Assembly (NCBI GenBank): GCA_030536315.1 | Contig: JAUNQF010000001.1 | Location: 42,567-106,566, forward strand | Direction of reading: 5' to 3' | From: Coriobacteriia bacterium | GTDB taxonomy: Bacteria > Actinomycetota > Coriobacteriia > Coriobacteriales > Eggerthellaceae | Length of the DNA: 64,000 nt | In this document: positions 1 to 11,628 of the stretch, piece after piece | Layout: every line of letters begins with the position of its first letter | Position numbering within the stretch: the stretch's first letter is position 1 | Notes under the pieces: generated by a model | What the model saw: the letters and a program-made list of their open reading frames with translations, nothing else | What the model was told of the DNA's origin: nothing | The model's database searches: none | Made by a program: the position numbers and the translations under genes

Positions 1-1
1 A

Positions 2-3000
2 GATCCTTTAGTTCAAGAAGGTGGTTACTTACATGAGTATTGGAAAAAGTTCCATGACGAATACCAGTTAGGTAACGCACATTATTATACTATTGGTGAG
101 CGTCCAGAAGGCTCTACTGAGTATCCTGGAAAAGGTATTTGTGATGTATATTACGATAGAGCATCTAACTACCCTTATTTTGTAAAGTATTATCGTGAGA
201 ATACAGCTCAAACTGGTTGAGAGGCAAATTCTCAATTAATGACATTTAATGATTCTGTGGATGGCCAATTAATGGAAATTGTTAAGGATGGCGTTCTCCA
301 AGAAGAATATAATTTTGAAAATTCTAAAGATCCAATTCCTAACCCAGAAGAGGGTGGCCCAACTACTTGAGATGCATATTTACAAGGCTTTTCATATGGT
401 GGTTGTGACCCAGTAACAGGTAGTGTTCGTACAGATTCTTGAGGTTGCGGAGAAAATTATATTTGGGCTCATTACGATTCTACTGCAAAGAAATGGATTG
501 AAGATCCAGAAAAAATTGAAGGTGTTAGCTATAAATATGCTGTTATGAAAATCTATTATGTAAGAAATACAAATACACCATATAGTATTGATTATTATCA
601 AGAGACAGCTTCTAGTGCACTTGATCGTTATAATCACAAAAAAGAAACTGTTAAAGCAACTGATTACGCAAAAGTAGAGGGTGATACAGAAGAATTATTC
701 GGCGTAACCGGTCAGACAGTTCCACTTAATACTGATGTAAATAAGTATACAGGATTTACCTATGTAGCAACAGGTTCTACACTTTCTGAGGTTGTTTCAG
801 ATACTCAAATTGAAATTAAGCCTGATGGTAAAGCAGTTGCAAAGGTTTACTTTACTAGGAATATTAATCCTGCTGATTCGCCTTCGTTTACTGTTAAATA
901 TTTCTTGCAAAATGTTGACGGTGAAGCTGCTGCTACAACTTACACAGAGCAGGCTGAAACTAAGACCGTTAAGGCATTTGCCGATGCTAAGATTTATGTT
1001 TCTAGCCAAGCAGCTCAAGATTTAGATGGCATGTGGGATCAGATCAAGAATGATGATTACCTAACTCAGGGTTATCATTATGCTGATACTATGTCAATAT
1101 CTAAAACACCAGGTGGTCAAGGTTATGAGGTTGTAAAGGCTAATAATTCTACTGTTGTTAATATATATTTCGACCGCAATACTAATAACAAAGTTACGGT
1201 TAAATACATGAAGGAGACACTTAATCCTGTTACACAAGATCCAACTGGTGAATATGTTGAGGTCGTGGCTGATCGCGTAACTATTAATGGTGGTCAAACT
1301 GGCGATCCAGTTGCAACTGTTGTAACAGGTGCAAACTTCGACTTCGCTAGCTATGTTGTTGAAAATAAATATAGAAATGGAACAACTGGCGAGGTTGGCT
1401 TTAATTTTGATCATACAAATCCAGCCTATGGTTCTATTCAAGCTCAAAAGTATTATGTAAAGGTTAAAGCCGATGGCACAACAACGGTTGAAATCTTCTA
1501 TAACCGCGTTAAGGACAATATTCCTGTAACTGTTCACTATTGGGCTAAGGACCTTGACGCTGAGACATGAACTACTCCGATTGCTGATGATGTAACTGAT
1601 AGGCTTTCAACTGGCCAGACTTATGCTGCACCAATAAAGGAAATTGCTGGTTACAAATGAGACCATTCGGACCCTGCAATTCAATATGCTTATCCATACA
1701 AAGATAATGGCGATCCAAACTCATACGTTTTGAATGTTTACTATACTCGTTTAACCAACGTTACTTATAAGGTAGAAACATATTATGAAACTGTTGAGCA
1801 TGCAAAGGATCATTCACACAGTCCAGAATGGAAATTGGTTAAGGAATTTAGCGATGTTGGAACAACAGGTGACACTATTAATAAAGAAGGTCGTTTCACA
1901 CCAACATTAGCTGGCTTTAATACTCCAACAACAGCCGGCGACGAAACAATTAAGGGTGATGGTACTTCGGTACTTAGAGTATATTACACACGTACTGTAT
2001 CTGCTGCAAAGGCTCGTGTTGAGGTTTATACTGAAACGTGGCAGCACGCTGTTGATCCAACATATTCAGAAGATTATGTATTAGCTGAAGATCCAACAGT
2101 TTATACTGGCTTCATTGATGAAGAGATTGACCTAAAGGCTGCTTTTAATGACAAATATGTTGCATTAGGTTATGTATGGAATGATGATAACCCTGATAAA
2201 GCAGTTCTAAAGGTTGTTAATTCCGCCAATGAAAACACATACAAAATCTACTTTGATAAGGATGTTGCAAGCCAAGGTCTTGATATTGTTGCACATTATG
2301 AAACTGTTGCTAGTGCTGTAGAACACAAGAAAGCCGTGCCTGCATTCGCAAGACAGTTTGCTACTCAAGACGACGGACAATATGAATTTGGTCCTGTTAC
2401 AAAACATCTTGACAAAGATGCTGTTAATGGTTTGTATATCGGTCGTGAATGCTCTATGGTACCAGGCGAAGGCTTTATTGATACTCCTGATGCTGAATTA
2501 GATAAAGCAGGCTTCTTCTTCGATGCAGATTTTAATTCTTCTGACGAAGCCAAAGCATTAACCGATCCTGCAACATTCCCAACTTATACAATTCATCTTG
2601 AAACCGATGGCGAAAAGAATGTAGCTCATGTTTACTACTTAAGACAGACAAATATTTCATTTACCGTTCATTACAAGCTTGAAACCACAAAGAGCTATGC
2701 AGATACAAATGATCAAGAAACTGCTGAACATAAAGCAGAACACTGGAATGATGAAGCAGTATCTGAAGATGCAGTAAAAGGTACAAACACACACTTCTAT
2801 GACGATCAAAAATTGTCGCCATATTCTGGTCAGTTTACATATGGTTATTCATTTAACTTATGCGACAAGACTGATTGGGGCTTCGATATTCCAGGTTATA
2901 CACTTAGAGGATTTAAGAATTCTTCAGGAGATGTTATAGGTAATACAATTACAACTGATCCATTAACTGAAGTTTTAGCTCCGGTAGATACAGATTTAAG

Positions 3001-4771
3001 TAAGAATGAGTATTACATTTACTATGTAAAGAACGCTAATGAAGAATTTACCGTAAAATATAACTTCGAAACATATGAATATGCTTCTGGGCAAGAGACT
3101 GACCCAGACAAGCGCTTTAAGTATGATTCTACAAAAGATGTAAAATTCCACTCTTATCTTGGAGATGTAGTTGATAAAGATTATTATGATACAAGAACCA
3201 TGGATGTATTAAAGCAAGAATTCCCGGGCTTTACTTTTATAGATGATTTGATGAGCCCTAAAGAATTAACGCTTGAGTATGGACAAACTGAAGCAGAAAG
3301 AACAATTAATTGTTACTATTCTCGTGATTATTATAATCCACCTGAGTCTGCGGGTTATACGGCAACTTATTGGGCAAATAAGATTGTAGATGGAGTTGTT
3401 AAGACTGATGAATTTGAATATCTTGGTGAAAAAGAATTTGATGCAATCTTCGATGAGCCTGTTACAGTTAAACCTCGTGAGGCTGCTTTGCTTCAAAAGT
3501 CTGTAAAAGGCAATGAAAAGCTTGTTGAAGATTTTGGTGAGGAATATTTGTTTGATCATGCTGATTATACTGCCGACACAACAGCAGAAAGCTTTAAAGT
3601 TGATGCTTCTCATACTCAATCAGTGAAGGTTTATTATAAGCCATATCTTGGTCCTAACCCACCTTCACCACAAGAGGCTGCATTTACTGTTACCTATAAG
3701 GGTCTAAGTATTGAAGCTGCGAAGGCTGGTGGAACTCACATAAGGGAACAATATACCGAAAAACTTGCAGAAATTAATTTTGGTGCATGACCAGATGCTA
3801 AGATTACTATTGGCTATCAAGAACCATTAGCTCCAAAGAATAAGGTTAACCAGACATTTACAGGCTTTACTTATAATGCTAACTTAGTTGATATTAATGG
3901 TAGCCCTGCTACAACTCCATGGGAGCTAGACTTAGATACTGCAGCAAAGCAGACTGGTAATACAATTACTTTGTATTATGATCGTGATGTTTATGATCCA
4001 CCTGAGCCTCCTAATCCACCTACACCATTTGGTTATAAGATTAATCACATGGTTCAAAGCCTAGATTACTTACTACATGGTATTGGTGAAGAATATGTAT
4101 GTGAGCAAGAAGATTATATGAAGGCTGTTTATGGTGAGACTGTACAAGGTTCATATGCTGGAAATACAGACATGAAAGCTAAGATTGATGCATTTAGGGA
4201 AGCTAATAAGACTGAGTCTGGTGAATATGGCTTTACATTAAGAGAAGATGATCCAATTAGCCCAGCTTCGCTGTATATTGATAAGCCTGATACTTATGAG
4301 TTCTATGTATATTATGATAGAGGACTTGATGATAAGTACACATTTAAGACTCAGAGAATGGTTAAGAATCCTGATTTTATTAGAGGAACTTCTGATGTTG
4401 AATACTTGGCGTTTGAAGATCCTCAAGAGTGTTATCCACTTTATAAGCAGGAAGTTGTTGATGCTACATGTACTGAAAGAATTTGGACACCTATTGAGGG
4501 CTATACTTTTGAGAATAGATGTAATCCAGATTCTATTACAATTCCTCAAACACCTGGCAATTTGCTAATGGCTTCTGCTTCAAATGAGGATTTGGGAACA
4601 ATTCAAGGTTTCTATGATCTTGTTGAATATCCTCAGCCAGAATATGTAAATGGTCAAACTGGCGATTCGCTAGGCTGGATTGTTGGAGCGCTTTCTGTTA
4701 CTGCTCTTATTGGATTAGGACTCTTCCTTGCAATGAGTAGACGCAAGATTAAGTATGTTCCTAAGCACTAA
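2..4771 (+). CDS. Giant repeat adhesin with C-terminal Q-T-G-D wall-sorting signal (5' partial)
   Basis: An open frame of at least 1589 residues runs in from before the window and stays open only if UGA is read as Trp (UGA at 218, 368, 440, 1568, 1658 and 3788). It consists of at least 14 tandem units of about 80-120 residues. Each ends in a beta-strand of the form V-Y-Y-D/T-R or I-Y-Y-V-K, followed by a strand like F-T-V-K-Y. This pattern resembles MucBP / InlB B-repeat modules of Gram-positive adhesins (family match by eye). The last 40 residues carry Q-T-G-D-S, a hydrophobic helix and a basic tail (S-R-R-K), the layout of a sortase sorting signal. I infer an extracellular, wall-linked adhesin or stalk. 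The start codon and signal peptide lie outside the window. No sortase gene is present here. Confidence 0.85.
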
Positions 4772-4785
4772 GCGCTAGCTAATTT

Positions 4786-4793
4786 GCTATAAT
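4786..4793 (+). promoter_or_regulatory. Extended -10 promoter (TGcTATAAT type)
   Basis: A perfect TATAAT at 4788-4793 follows a G-C from the extended -10 element (T4785-G4786-C4787). No good -35 box is visible. The predicted start lies near 4800, inside the hairpin that ends the upstream gene, giving a leader of about 35 nt for the gene at 4835. The same extended element recurs at 21830 and 35687. Confidence 0.5.
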
Positions 4794-4794
4794 G

Positions 4795-4825
4795 AAGGCC
4801 TGTCATTTTGGCAGGCCTTTGTTTT
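4795..4825 (+). terminator. Rho-independent terminator of the adhesin gene
   Basis: An 8-bp perfect stem (AAGGCCTG at 4795-4802, CAGGCCTT at 4812-4819) with a 9-nt loop is followed by a T-rich stretch. It lies 24 nt after the adhesin stop codon and before the next ribosome-binding site. Confidence 0.75.
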
Positions 4826-4834
4826 GTGAGGTGA

Positions 4835-5959
4835 ATGATGATTGAAGAAATTCGAAACAAGTTTGAAACTGACGATAATTTTCGCGGAATTTCAATTGCT
4901 GTAATTGCTGTTGTTGCAGGTATTTTGCTTGTTGCAGCGGTTTCGCTTATCTTCGCTAAGTTCACCACTGTTGCTGATAAAACCAGCTTTATTATTAATG
5001 ATGCTTTTTATGTTGTAATTAATCGCGATGAAGCCGTTTATAATGAAGAAACTGGCGCGGACGATTTCAACATTTATATGACGGCTTTCAATTTTTCGAC
5101 GCCGCCTTCTTATGAAGATGTCAATGAGACCGGTTGGGATGAAAATACTCCAACTACCGATCAGCTTTCTGAGGATGAAATTAATAACCTTAATTATTAT
5201 GAGTCTGAGCGTATTAACGAAAAGACAGCTAATGAGCTGGCAAAAGAAATGTCTCAGATGAAGAGCGTAAGTGCTTACATGGATGTTTATGCCTTGCAGG
5301 GGACTTCGGAGCTTAAACTTCCTGTTGCTTATGAGGATGTTTATGGCGATGAAGAAGATCCAGACTATGTTGGCACCCCAACTATTTTTGGAAATGCTAA
5401 ATCAGGCCAGTGGTATTCCTTCGAAATGACGGTTAGCCTTAAGGATACATCGCCAATGAAATTATATTTTATGCCGAATTCTGAACTTATGCCAAATGCC
5501 GAGCCTGTTGTAATTACTTTTGAGGTGGCTTGCAAAATGAGTCCGGAAATGCGTGCGAAAGCAGATGCCGCTAATAAAGAAATAGCCGAGAAGCAAGCGG
5601 CTGAGAGCATCGAAATGCCTGCTTGCTCTATAAAATTGGTTGATGGCTGGTATGCTGAGACCGAGCGCACTGCAAATGTTAAGCTTAAGAATCCAAGGTT
5701 TGCGGAAGGCACAATTAGCATTAGTTATAGTTCTTCGACCGATGCGAAAAGCCTTGTTGAATCGCTGAATGCGCGTTCCGAGACCCCTATGACAATTTCT
5801 GAGACCACGATTTCTGGCCATTTGTATTACCGATCTGATCGTGTAGATAATAGTGTTTTGCTTGTGACTGACGGCAAAAATGGCCATGCCATTCAAATCA
5901 ATATCACCGGCCTCAGCTTTGACGACGCTTACTCCCTCATCTCCAACCTCACCTTTTAA
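4835..5959 (+). CDS. Membrane-anchored extracellular protein of unknown function
   Basis: The protein has 374 residues. AGGTG lies just upstream, and ATG 4838 (one codon later) would give slightly better spacing than ATG 4835. A short charged cytosolic start is followed by one hydrophobic helix (about residues 20-42) and then a hydrophilic, acidic domain, giving an N-in, C-out topology. I do not recognise the domain. There is no sorting signal, lipobox or catalytic motif. It contains no UGA; its tryptophans are UGG. It follows the wall-linked adhesin and precedes another surface protein, so a role in the same envelope locus is likely. The pair 'sorting-signal protein, then TM-anchored protein' is the unfused version of the fused gene at 15012-18757. 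Confidence 0.7.
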   Translation: MMIEEIRNKFETDDNFRGISIAVIAVVAGILLVAAVSLIFAKFTTVADKTSFIINDAFYVVINRDEAVYNEETGADDFNIYMTAFNFSTPPSYEDVNETGWDENTPTTDQLSEDEINNLNYYESERINEKTANELAKEMSQMKSVSAYMDVYALQGTSELKLPVAYEDVYGDEEDPDYVGTPTIFGNAKSGQWYSFEMTVSLKDTSPMKLYFMPNSELMPNAEPVVITFEVACKMSPEMRAKADAANKEIAEKQAAESIEMPACSIKLVDGWYAETERTANVKLKNPRFAEGTISISYSSSTDAKSLVESLNARSETPMTISETTISGHLYYRSDRVDNSVLLVTDGKNGHAIQINITGLSFDDAYSLISNLTF

Positions 5960-5985
5960 TCTGCCGGCGTTCAGAATTATATAAC

Positions 5986-6014
5986 TTGCAAAAGCCCAGC
6001 AAAATCTGTATAAT
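5986..6014 (+). promoter_or_regulatory. Promoter of the surface gene at 6057
   Basis: TTGCAA (5986-5991), a 17-nt spacer and TATAAT (6009-6014) form a near-consensus vegetative promoter. It is 42 nt upstream of an ATG with a strong TAGGAGG ribosome-binding site. Confidence 0.65.
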
Positions 6015-6056
6015 ATCGTGTTTGCAATTAGATAAATTGGTTATATAGGAGGCAAA

Positions 6057-8339
6057 ATGAATGCATCATCTTACATTTATGGGGCGTATTTAAATTTTGT
6101 AACTAACGGTGGAGGCGGCGGTACTGAATCTGTTGACGCAAGCGCTCAGACGGGTGATATAGTTGCAATTTTGGTCTGTTTACTTGCTTGTTTGATGGTA
6201 GTTGCAGCAGGCCTTATCTTCGGTGTTATGTACAAAAGATCTAAAATAACTTGTGCAAACCATTCAAGGTTTGGCGCTTTAACTCAAACAATAATTAACA
6301 ACAAGATTATTGTGGCTGCAATTTTGGCAGTTTGTGTAATTGCTATTGCTGTCGGGGCCTTTACTGCTCGCGCTCTTGCGGATGTAAACGATGATCCTGA
6401 AAAGCCTGCGGCACCTCCATATTCGCAGGTTGTTGCAAATGGTGATGCCTCAAATGGCGAAGTTAGTGTTGACACAATTCATATTGTTGACTCTTATGCT
6501 GCGCAATATAATAAGGTTCCGGAAATTAAATCATTTTCGATTAATGCCATAAATGGTGTTGATGCTTTGAAGTTGGGTAATTGGCATGTTTCAATTGATG
6601 GTTTTGAAGTATATTCTGGTCCTGCTACAATGAATGGCATGGACATTTCTTATTTTCCGAAAAATCTTAACACATTTGATATTGATATTAGTGCCGATGG
6701 TGTTTCTTCTGACGTGTTTGATCAAATTAATGGAGTAAAAGGTCTTGCTGTAGAATTTCGCGTTGACTCTTTTAGGGATGTATCAGAAATACCTGAGGCT
6801 TATGATGTTGGACTTACATTAAAAGAAAATACATGGGAAAGCCCTAAAAGCATAACAATTGCAAAAGAAGCTGAATTTAAGGAATATATCGAGTCGAAGG
6901 GTTGAACATTAGATGCTGACAATAACTATGTTAATAACATACCTGCATACACTCCTATTGATGAGATTTTGGAGCCCTGGAATTATGCGTTAGAAAGCGG
7001 TATGTTGGTTAATGATACTGGTTTTGAATTTTATCGTTGGAATATGAATAACAATGTAACTCCGTCAATATTATTGAGTGGTCAATTTTTTAATCCTGTT
7101 TGGTTCCCTGCTGAAAATACCGTTAACTTTTCTTATAACATCGGGCAGGATTGTAAGATAACCGATTATGGCAAAAGCGTAATTGAAGCTCATGGTTGAA
7201 CTATATATAAAGAACCATCGGTTGGTGGCGAAGGGGACACCTTTATTCAGGGGACAATCTCAAATTTAGCACATATTAGTGAAATAAATTCTGTTCTGAA
7301 TGCTGACTGTTTTTATTGTGAAAACGCTGTTTTTGCTGGATGGGATACGAGTGATGGTTATATTTTCGAAATTACTGGAGGAGATAGCCTTAATGCCTCG
7401 ATAATTTTTGTTCCTGTCTATGTAGTAATTAGTGGCATGGTTAATGACGAATTAGGTAATGGAATGCCAAACATAAGTGTATGTTTTGAAGATTTGAATG
7501 CTGATCGACGTGCAAGATTACAAGCTCGTCAGACTGGACAAGCAATTTATTCTACAGTTACTGATGCTTCAGGGAATTATTTCTTGCTTGTTGCTAAAGG
7601 CATAAACGGGATACTTCGCTTCGGAGCTACTATTTATGATACAACAGACAATACTTGAGCTGGGGAATCGATGCTTATTGAAAATATCAGCGAACGTACA
7701 ATTCCAAATGTTACAGTTTATACAAAAGGAATAATTGAGGTTACGTATAGCTTCCCTTCATCTGCTGCGAACAGTGCCAAGATTGATTTTGGGCAAATGA
7801 AGTTTTATACATCTGATGGACAAAAAGTATTTTATGGTTTATCTGGTAGTGGTCAAGCAAATACTGCTGTAATTGAAACTTATGCACATATTAGCGGTAA
7901 GATTGTAATTGAGGTTCCTTCGCTTTATGGGGAAGTTAATGTATCTGATTCTGGCGACATTGCAAATCCTGCTAAGGTTAATTTGCAGATTAATTATAAG
8001 ACTCCTGAGATGAGTGATTGTCGTGTTACTGGAACTGCATATTTATTGGATGAAAATGGGAAGACTCCTATTCCAAATGCTATTTTAAGATTTCATGTTC
8101 GAGATCCTTATACTAAGGAAAAATTTACTATTACAGTAACTGCTGATGCAGATGGAAAATACGTTTTAAATGGTTTTCAAGATGCTTATATTTCTCAAGT
8201 TGATTGTTTGGATGCTGACGGGGAAACAATTTTGCATCAAAGACATTATGATGATGATGTAATGATGTTTGGGGATGCTTTTGTTCTCGATGTTACCTTT
8301 GAACAAGTAACCCCTGGAAATAATTTGACTGCCGGATAA
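6057..8339 (+). CDS. Surface protein with N-terminal Q-T-G-D/two-helix module and carboxypeptidase-regulatory-like domains
   Basis: With UGA as Trp (6903, 7197, 7656) the frame gives 760 residues from ATG 6057, which has a strong ribosome-binding site. There is no N-terminal signal peptide. Residues 1-34 are Gly-rich and end in Q-T-G-D (31-34). Then come helix 1 (35-58), a basic loop (Y-K-R-S-K onward), helix 2 (about 84-103) and A-L-A (106-108), which looks like a signal peptidase site. The rest should be extracellular. It includes two regions resembling carboxypeptidase regulatory-like beta-sandwiches: about 7425-7655 (I-S-G ... D-A-S-G-N-Y) and about 8020-8190 (D-A-D-G-K-Y). The N-terminus looks like the tail of a wall-anchored protein fused to the next one. 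Whether sortase acts on it is unknown. Confidence 0.75.
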
Positions 8340-8361
8340 TCGAGCACTGACCGCGGGCAGA

Positions 8362-9552
8362 TTAATGTTTGGGGTAGATGATGATGAAAATCGCTAGAAA
8401 GATAATAACTGCCGCGACCAGGATTGCATAAAATCCAACATAGCTGCCAGTTATTTCGGCGATTGTGCCTGGTAAGAGCCCAATTAGAAAACCGCCACTT
8501 GTGTATGCAACTTGGAAATCGCGAATGGTGCGCTCCCTTTTGCCTGCCGGTGAAAGCTCGATCGATCACCTCGAAATTCCAACCGTTGCAATTGAACATC
8601 CAACAATAAATATGCACGACGAAGCGTAGGCCAAGACTTCGGACTGACCTGGCGCAAAGCAAATGAAAACCGCGCCGGCTAGCAAAATAGCCGCAAACAA
8701 AATCGATCCTCAAAATGCGCCAAGCTTGTCGTAGACAAAGCCAGTCACAAGCTTGCTAACACACAGTGCGATGCTCGAAAACGCAACAACGTTGGCCGCG
8801 ACTTCGGCAGATGCACCGGCTGTCGAAAACAAAATGCTGAAGAAGTTAACGCCCACAATGGCAACTCCGCCCAGCAAAAAAATTGCAAAGACAAAAATTC
8901 AATACTTGAGTTTAGAAATTGAAACGCCAGATGCCTTGTCTTCGACGGGCGAACTTTTGGAAGTCTCGACCGGGACCTTTGGCTTGTTCCTGATTAGCAC
9001 AAACAGCAACGCGCCGATGGCAATTATGAGCAGGCCCTCGATAAGAAATGAAAATCCAAGCGAAAAGGTACTCAAGAAAAACAGCACAAGTGAAGGCAAA
9101 AATATGCCCGAAAAACTGGACCCCGAAGTTGCAATTCCTACGTGAACACTTGCTTTATTGCCATACCAATTATCCAGCAAAAGTGTCATTCCAGAAGCGC
9201 CACCCAGGCTGTATCCAACGCCCATCACAATCGAGCCCAGCGAATATATCACAACGTTATCCGAAAACGAGAAAATGATAAAACCCAGGCCAGTCGCCAT
9301 CGTGGCGAGCGCGACGCCGATTCGGCAATCCAACTTTTTGTAATACGCAGCAATAAAAAACATCGAAACCAAGCTCGCCAAACTCCGAAGCGACACAATC
9401 AGGCTTCCATAAAAATGCGTCATGTTGGGTTGGTCAACAATATAGGGCTGGTAAACGCCAAAAGAAGTGCTTGGGCAGCCCACATTTACGAACATAATCA
9501 AAAACGCACACAACGTAATTACATATTTATACTTATTCTTCACGCCGCCCAT
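8362..9552 (-). CDS. MFS transporter
   Basis: Reading through UGA at 8899, 8710 and 8566 gives 396 residues, a normal length for a 12-helix major facilitator, ending at TAA 8362. The N-terminal half has the two-residue-class pattern of MFS helices, with a G-x-G-Y-S-x-G-G stretch in helix 5. The loop after helix 6 is charged, and a second six-helix bundle follows. The overall look is of the oxalate/formate or monocarboxylate antiporter branch, but the substrate cannot be read from sequence. It is convergent with the surface gene (22 nt between stops, no terminator seen) and divergent from the tRNA-tuf unit. Cutting at UGA would leave only half a transporter. Confidence 0.8.
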
Positions 9553-9627
9553 TCTACCACACCTATTTAATCATTTGGGTAATCTATATAATGTGCACGC
9601 GCGGGGGCGTTAAATTTGAAATTTTCG

Positions 9628-9739
9628 TTGACTTGCAGGCAAAAAGTAGTATTATTCCACATTACTGCGCTCGGTAGTGAGCGTGGGATGCTTGCGTTAG
9701 CAGGCAAAACAGCGAATTTGTTGCTGCTTTTGCTATAGT
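9628..9739 (+). promoter_or_regulatory. Promoter region of the tRNA-tuf unit
   Basis: The 278-nt gap holds TTGACT (9628-9633), a 16-nt spacer and TATTAT (9650-9655). Further down is an extended -10, TGcTATAGT (9731-9739). Between them lies a small hairpin (CGCTC 9668-9672, GAGCG 9679-9683). A further TATAAT at 9587-9592 is possible. These are candidates for driving tRNA-Tyr through tuf; which is used cannot be told. Confidence 0.5.
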
Positions 9740-9830
9740 AAAAGTATGCTCTTTTTTGTTGTTTTGCGAACAAACGCAGGTGTGCAGCTTGACAATACAC
9801 ATGACAAGTGCCTGAAGCACACAGAAAAAT

Positions 9831-9915
9831 GGGCGCGTGCCCGAGCGGTTAAAGGGGACGGGCTGTAAACCCGTTGGCTATGCCTACCTAGGTTCGAAAC
9901 CTAGCGCGCCCACCA
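9831..9915 (+). tRNA. tRNA-Tyr (GUA)
   Basis: The acceptor stem GGGCGCG pairs with CGCGCCC (9905-9911). The anticodon loop carries GTA. A long class II variable arm and an encoded CCA (9913-9915) fit bacterial tRNA-Tyr. Confidence 0.95.
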
Positions 9916-9919
9916 TTTT

Positions 9920-9994
<75 letters not shown>

Positions 9995-9998
9995 TTAT

Positions 9999-10075
9999 GG
10001 CGGTGTAGCTCAGGTGGCTAGAGCACACGGCTCATACCCGTGGCGTCACTGGTTCAAATCCAGTCACCGCTACCA
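9999..10075 (+). tRNA. tRNA-Met (CAU), probably elongator
   Basis: The acceptor stem GGCGGTG pairs with CACCGCT (10065-10071, with a G-U first pair). The loop carries CAT and CCA is encoded. The anticodon stem lacks the three G-C pairs typical of initiators and the first pair is not the initiator C-A mismatch. An elongator is most likely; tRNA-Ile2 cannot be excluded without knowing the wobble modification. Confidence 0.9.
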
Positions 10076-10134
10076 TTTAAAATAATGCCGAATCCTCGGC
10101 AAACCGATACTTCGGAGATTTAAGGAGGAAACTT

Positions 10135-11337
10135 ATGTCTAAGGAAAAATTTGAACGTACCAAACCACATGTTAACATTGGTACTATTGGTCACGTTGAC
10201 CATGGAAAGACAACTTTAACAGCTGCTATTTCCAAAACACTTTCGAGCAACGATGGTTCTCATGGCACAGCCAAAGCTGACTTCACAGCTTTCGAGGACA
10301 TTGATAAAGCTCCTGAAGAGCGTGAACGTGGTATTACCATTTCGATCGCTCACATCGAATACGAAACAGACAAGCGTCACTATGCACACGTAGACTGCCC
10401 AGGCCACGCTGATTATGTTAAAAACATGATTACTGGTGCTGCTCAGATGGACGGTGCAATTCTTGTTATCGCTGCTACTGATGGTCCTATGGCTCAGACT
10501 CGTGAACACATTCTTTTGGCTCGCCAGGTTGGTGTACCTAAGATTGTTGTTTTCTTGAACAAATGCGATATGGTTGATGACGCTGAACTTATCGAACTTG
10601 TTGAGATGGAAGTTCGTGAACTTCTAAACACTTACGAATTCCCAGGCGACGACACTCCAATCATTCAAGGTTCTGCTTTGAAGGCTTTGGAAGGCGACGC
10701 TGATGCTCAGGCAAAGATTTGGGAGCTCATGGATGCTATTGATGAATACATCCCAACTCCAGAACGTGATAAGGATAAACCATTCTTGATGGCTATCGAA
10801 GACGTTATGACCATTACTGGTCGTGGTACTGTTGCAACTGGCCGTGTTGAGCGTGGTGTCCTTCATGTTAACGACGAAGTTGACATCATCGGCATCAAAG
10901 AAACACCTAAGACAGTTGTTACTGGTATCGAGATGTTCCGTAAGCTTCTTGACGAAGCTCAAGCTGGCGACAACGTTGGTGTTTTGCTTCGTGGTACAAA
11001 GCGTGAGGAAATCGAACGTGGTCAGGTTCTTTGCAAGCCAGGTTCTGTAGAGCCTCACACTGAATTCGAAGGTCAAGTTTACATCTTGACAAAGGACGAA
11101 GGTGGCCGTCACACTCCATTTGCTGATGGTTATCGTCCTCAGTTCTACTTCCGCACAACTGACATTACTGGTGTTGCTCACTTACCAGAGGGCACAAAGA
11201 TGGTAATGCCTGGTGATAATGTTACACTTCGCGGTGAACTTATCCACCCAGTTGCTATGGAAGAAGGTCTTCGCTTCGCTATCCGCGAAGGTGGCCGCAC
11301 AGTTGGTTCTGGAAGAATCACAAAAATCCTTAAATAA
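10135..11337 (+). CDS. tuf: Elongation factor Tu
   Basis: EF-Tu carries aminoacyl-tRNA to the ribosome with GTP. The 400-residue length is normal. The P-loop G-H-V-D-H-G-K-T is at residues 19-26, the D-C-P-G-H switch II motif follows, and N-K-C-D is near residue 140. The barrel domains 2 and 3 are complete to the end (G-S-G-R-I-T-K-I). ATG 10135 follows a consensus AAGGAGG at 10122-10128. It lies behind three tRNAs rather than behind fusA, whose cluster here lacks tuf. Like the other highly expressed genes in the window it has no UGA codon. Confidence 0.98.
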   Translation: MSKEKFERTKPHVNIGTIGHVDHGKTTLTAAISKTLSSNDGSHGTAKADFTAFEDIDKAPEERERGITISIAHIEYETDKRHYAHVDCPGHADYVKNMITGAAQMDGAILVIAATDGPMAQTREHILLARQVGVPKIVVFLNKCDMVDDAELIELVEMEVRELLNTYEFPGDDTPIIQGSALKALEGDADAQAKIWELMDAIDEYIPTPERDKDKPFLMAIEDVMTITGRGTVATGRVERGVLHVNDEVDIIGIKETPKTVVTGIEMFRKLLDEAQAGDNVGVLLRGTKREEIERGQVLCKPGSVEPHTEFEGQVYILTKDEGGRHTPFADGYRPQFYFRTTDITGVAHLPEGTKMVMPGDNVTLRGELIHPVAMEEGLRFAIREGGRTVGSGRITKILK

Positions 11338-11357
11338 TTTAAGGTAAGACAAAACTT

Positions 11358-11385
11358 AAAGGGGCGAGGTTCGCTTCGCCCCTTT
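11358..11385 (+). terminator. Hairpin after tuf, probable terminator or attenuator
   Basis: A 10-bp stem (AAAGGGGCGA 11358-11367, TCGCCCCTTT 11376-11385) with an 8-nt loop sits 20 nt after the tuf stop. The T-tract is short, so partial read-through into rpmG is possible. Confidence 0.6.
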
Positions 11386-11452
11386 GCTGTCAATTGACAG
11401 AGAAGTCATGTGTAGAAAGAAGCTGAAAATTTAAAAACGAGAAAGGTTTGTT

Positions 11453-11602
11453 ATGCGTACATTGGCAACGATGGCGTGCACAGAGTGCAAACGCCGCAAT
11501 TATACGACAACGAAAAACAAACAAAAGCACCCAGAGAGGCTTGAATTTAAAAAGTACTGCAAATGGTGCGGACATTCGACCTTGCATAAGGAGACTCGTT
11601 AA
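11453..11602 (+). CDS. rpmG: 50S ribosomal protein L33
   Basis: This 49-residue basic protein starts at ATG 11453 and ends at TAA 11602. It has two Cys pairs (C-T-E-C and C-K-W-C), the zinc-binding form of L33. The Y-T-T-T-K-N-K motif and the final K-E-T-R are family hallmarks. Its place between tuf and tRNA-Trp/secE is classical for Gram-positive genomes. Confidence 0.95.
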   Translation: MRTLATMACTECKRRNYTTTKNKQKHPERLEFKKYCKWCGHSTLHKETR

Positions 11603-11628
11603 AGCTTAAATCTGCGAATGCGGATTGT

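Noticed and set aside
8753..9570. Overlapping plus-strand open frames opposite the MFS transporter
   Set aside because: They are shadows of a complete minus-strand MFS gene and have no family features or ribosome-binding sites.
9789..9794. TTGACA as a -35 box for tRNA-Tyr
   Set aside because: No acceptable -10 lies 16-18 nt downstream.
11394..11399. TTGACA as a promoter for rpmG
   Set aside because: The only TAnnnT-like hexamer is 11 nt away, too close.
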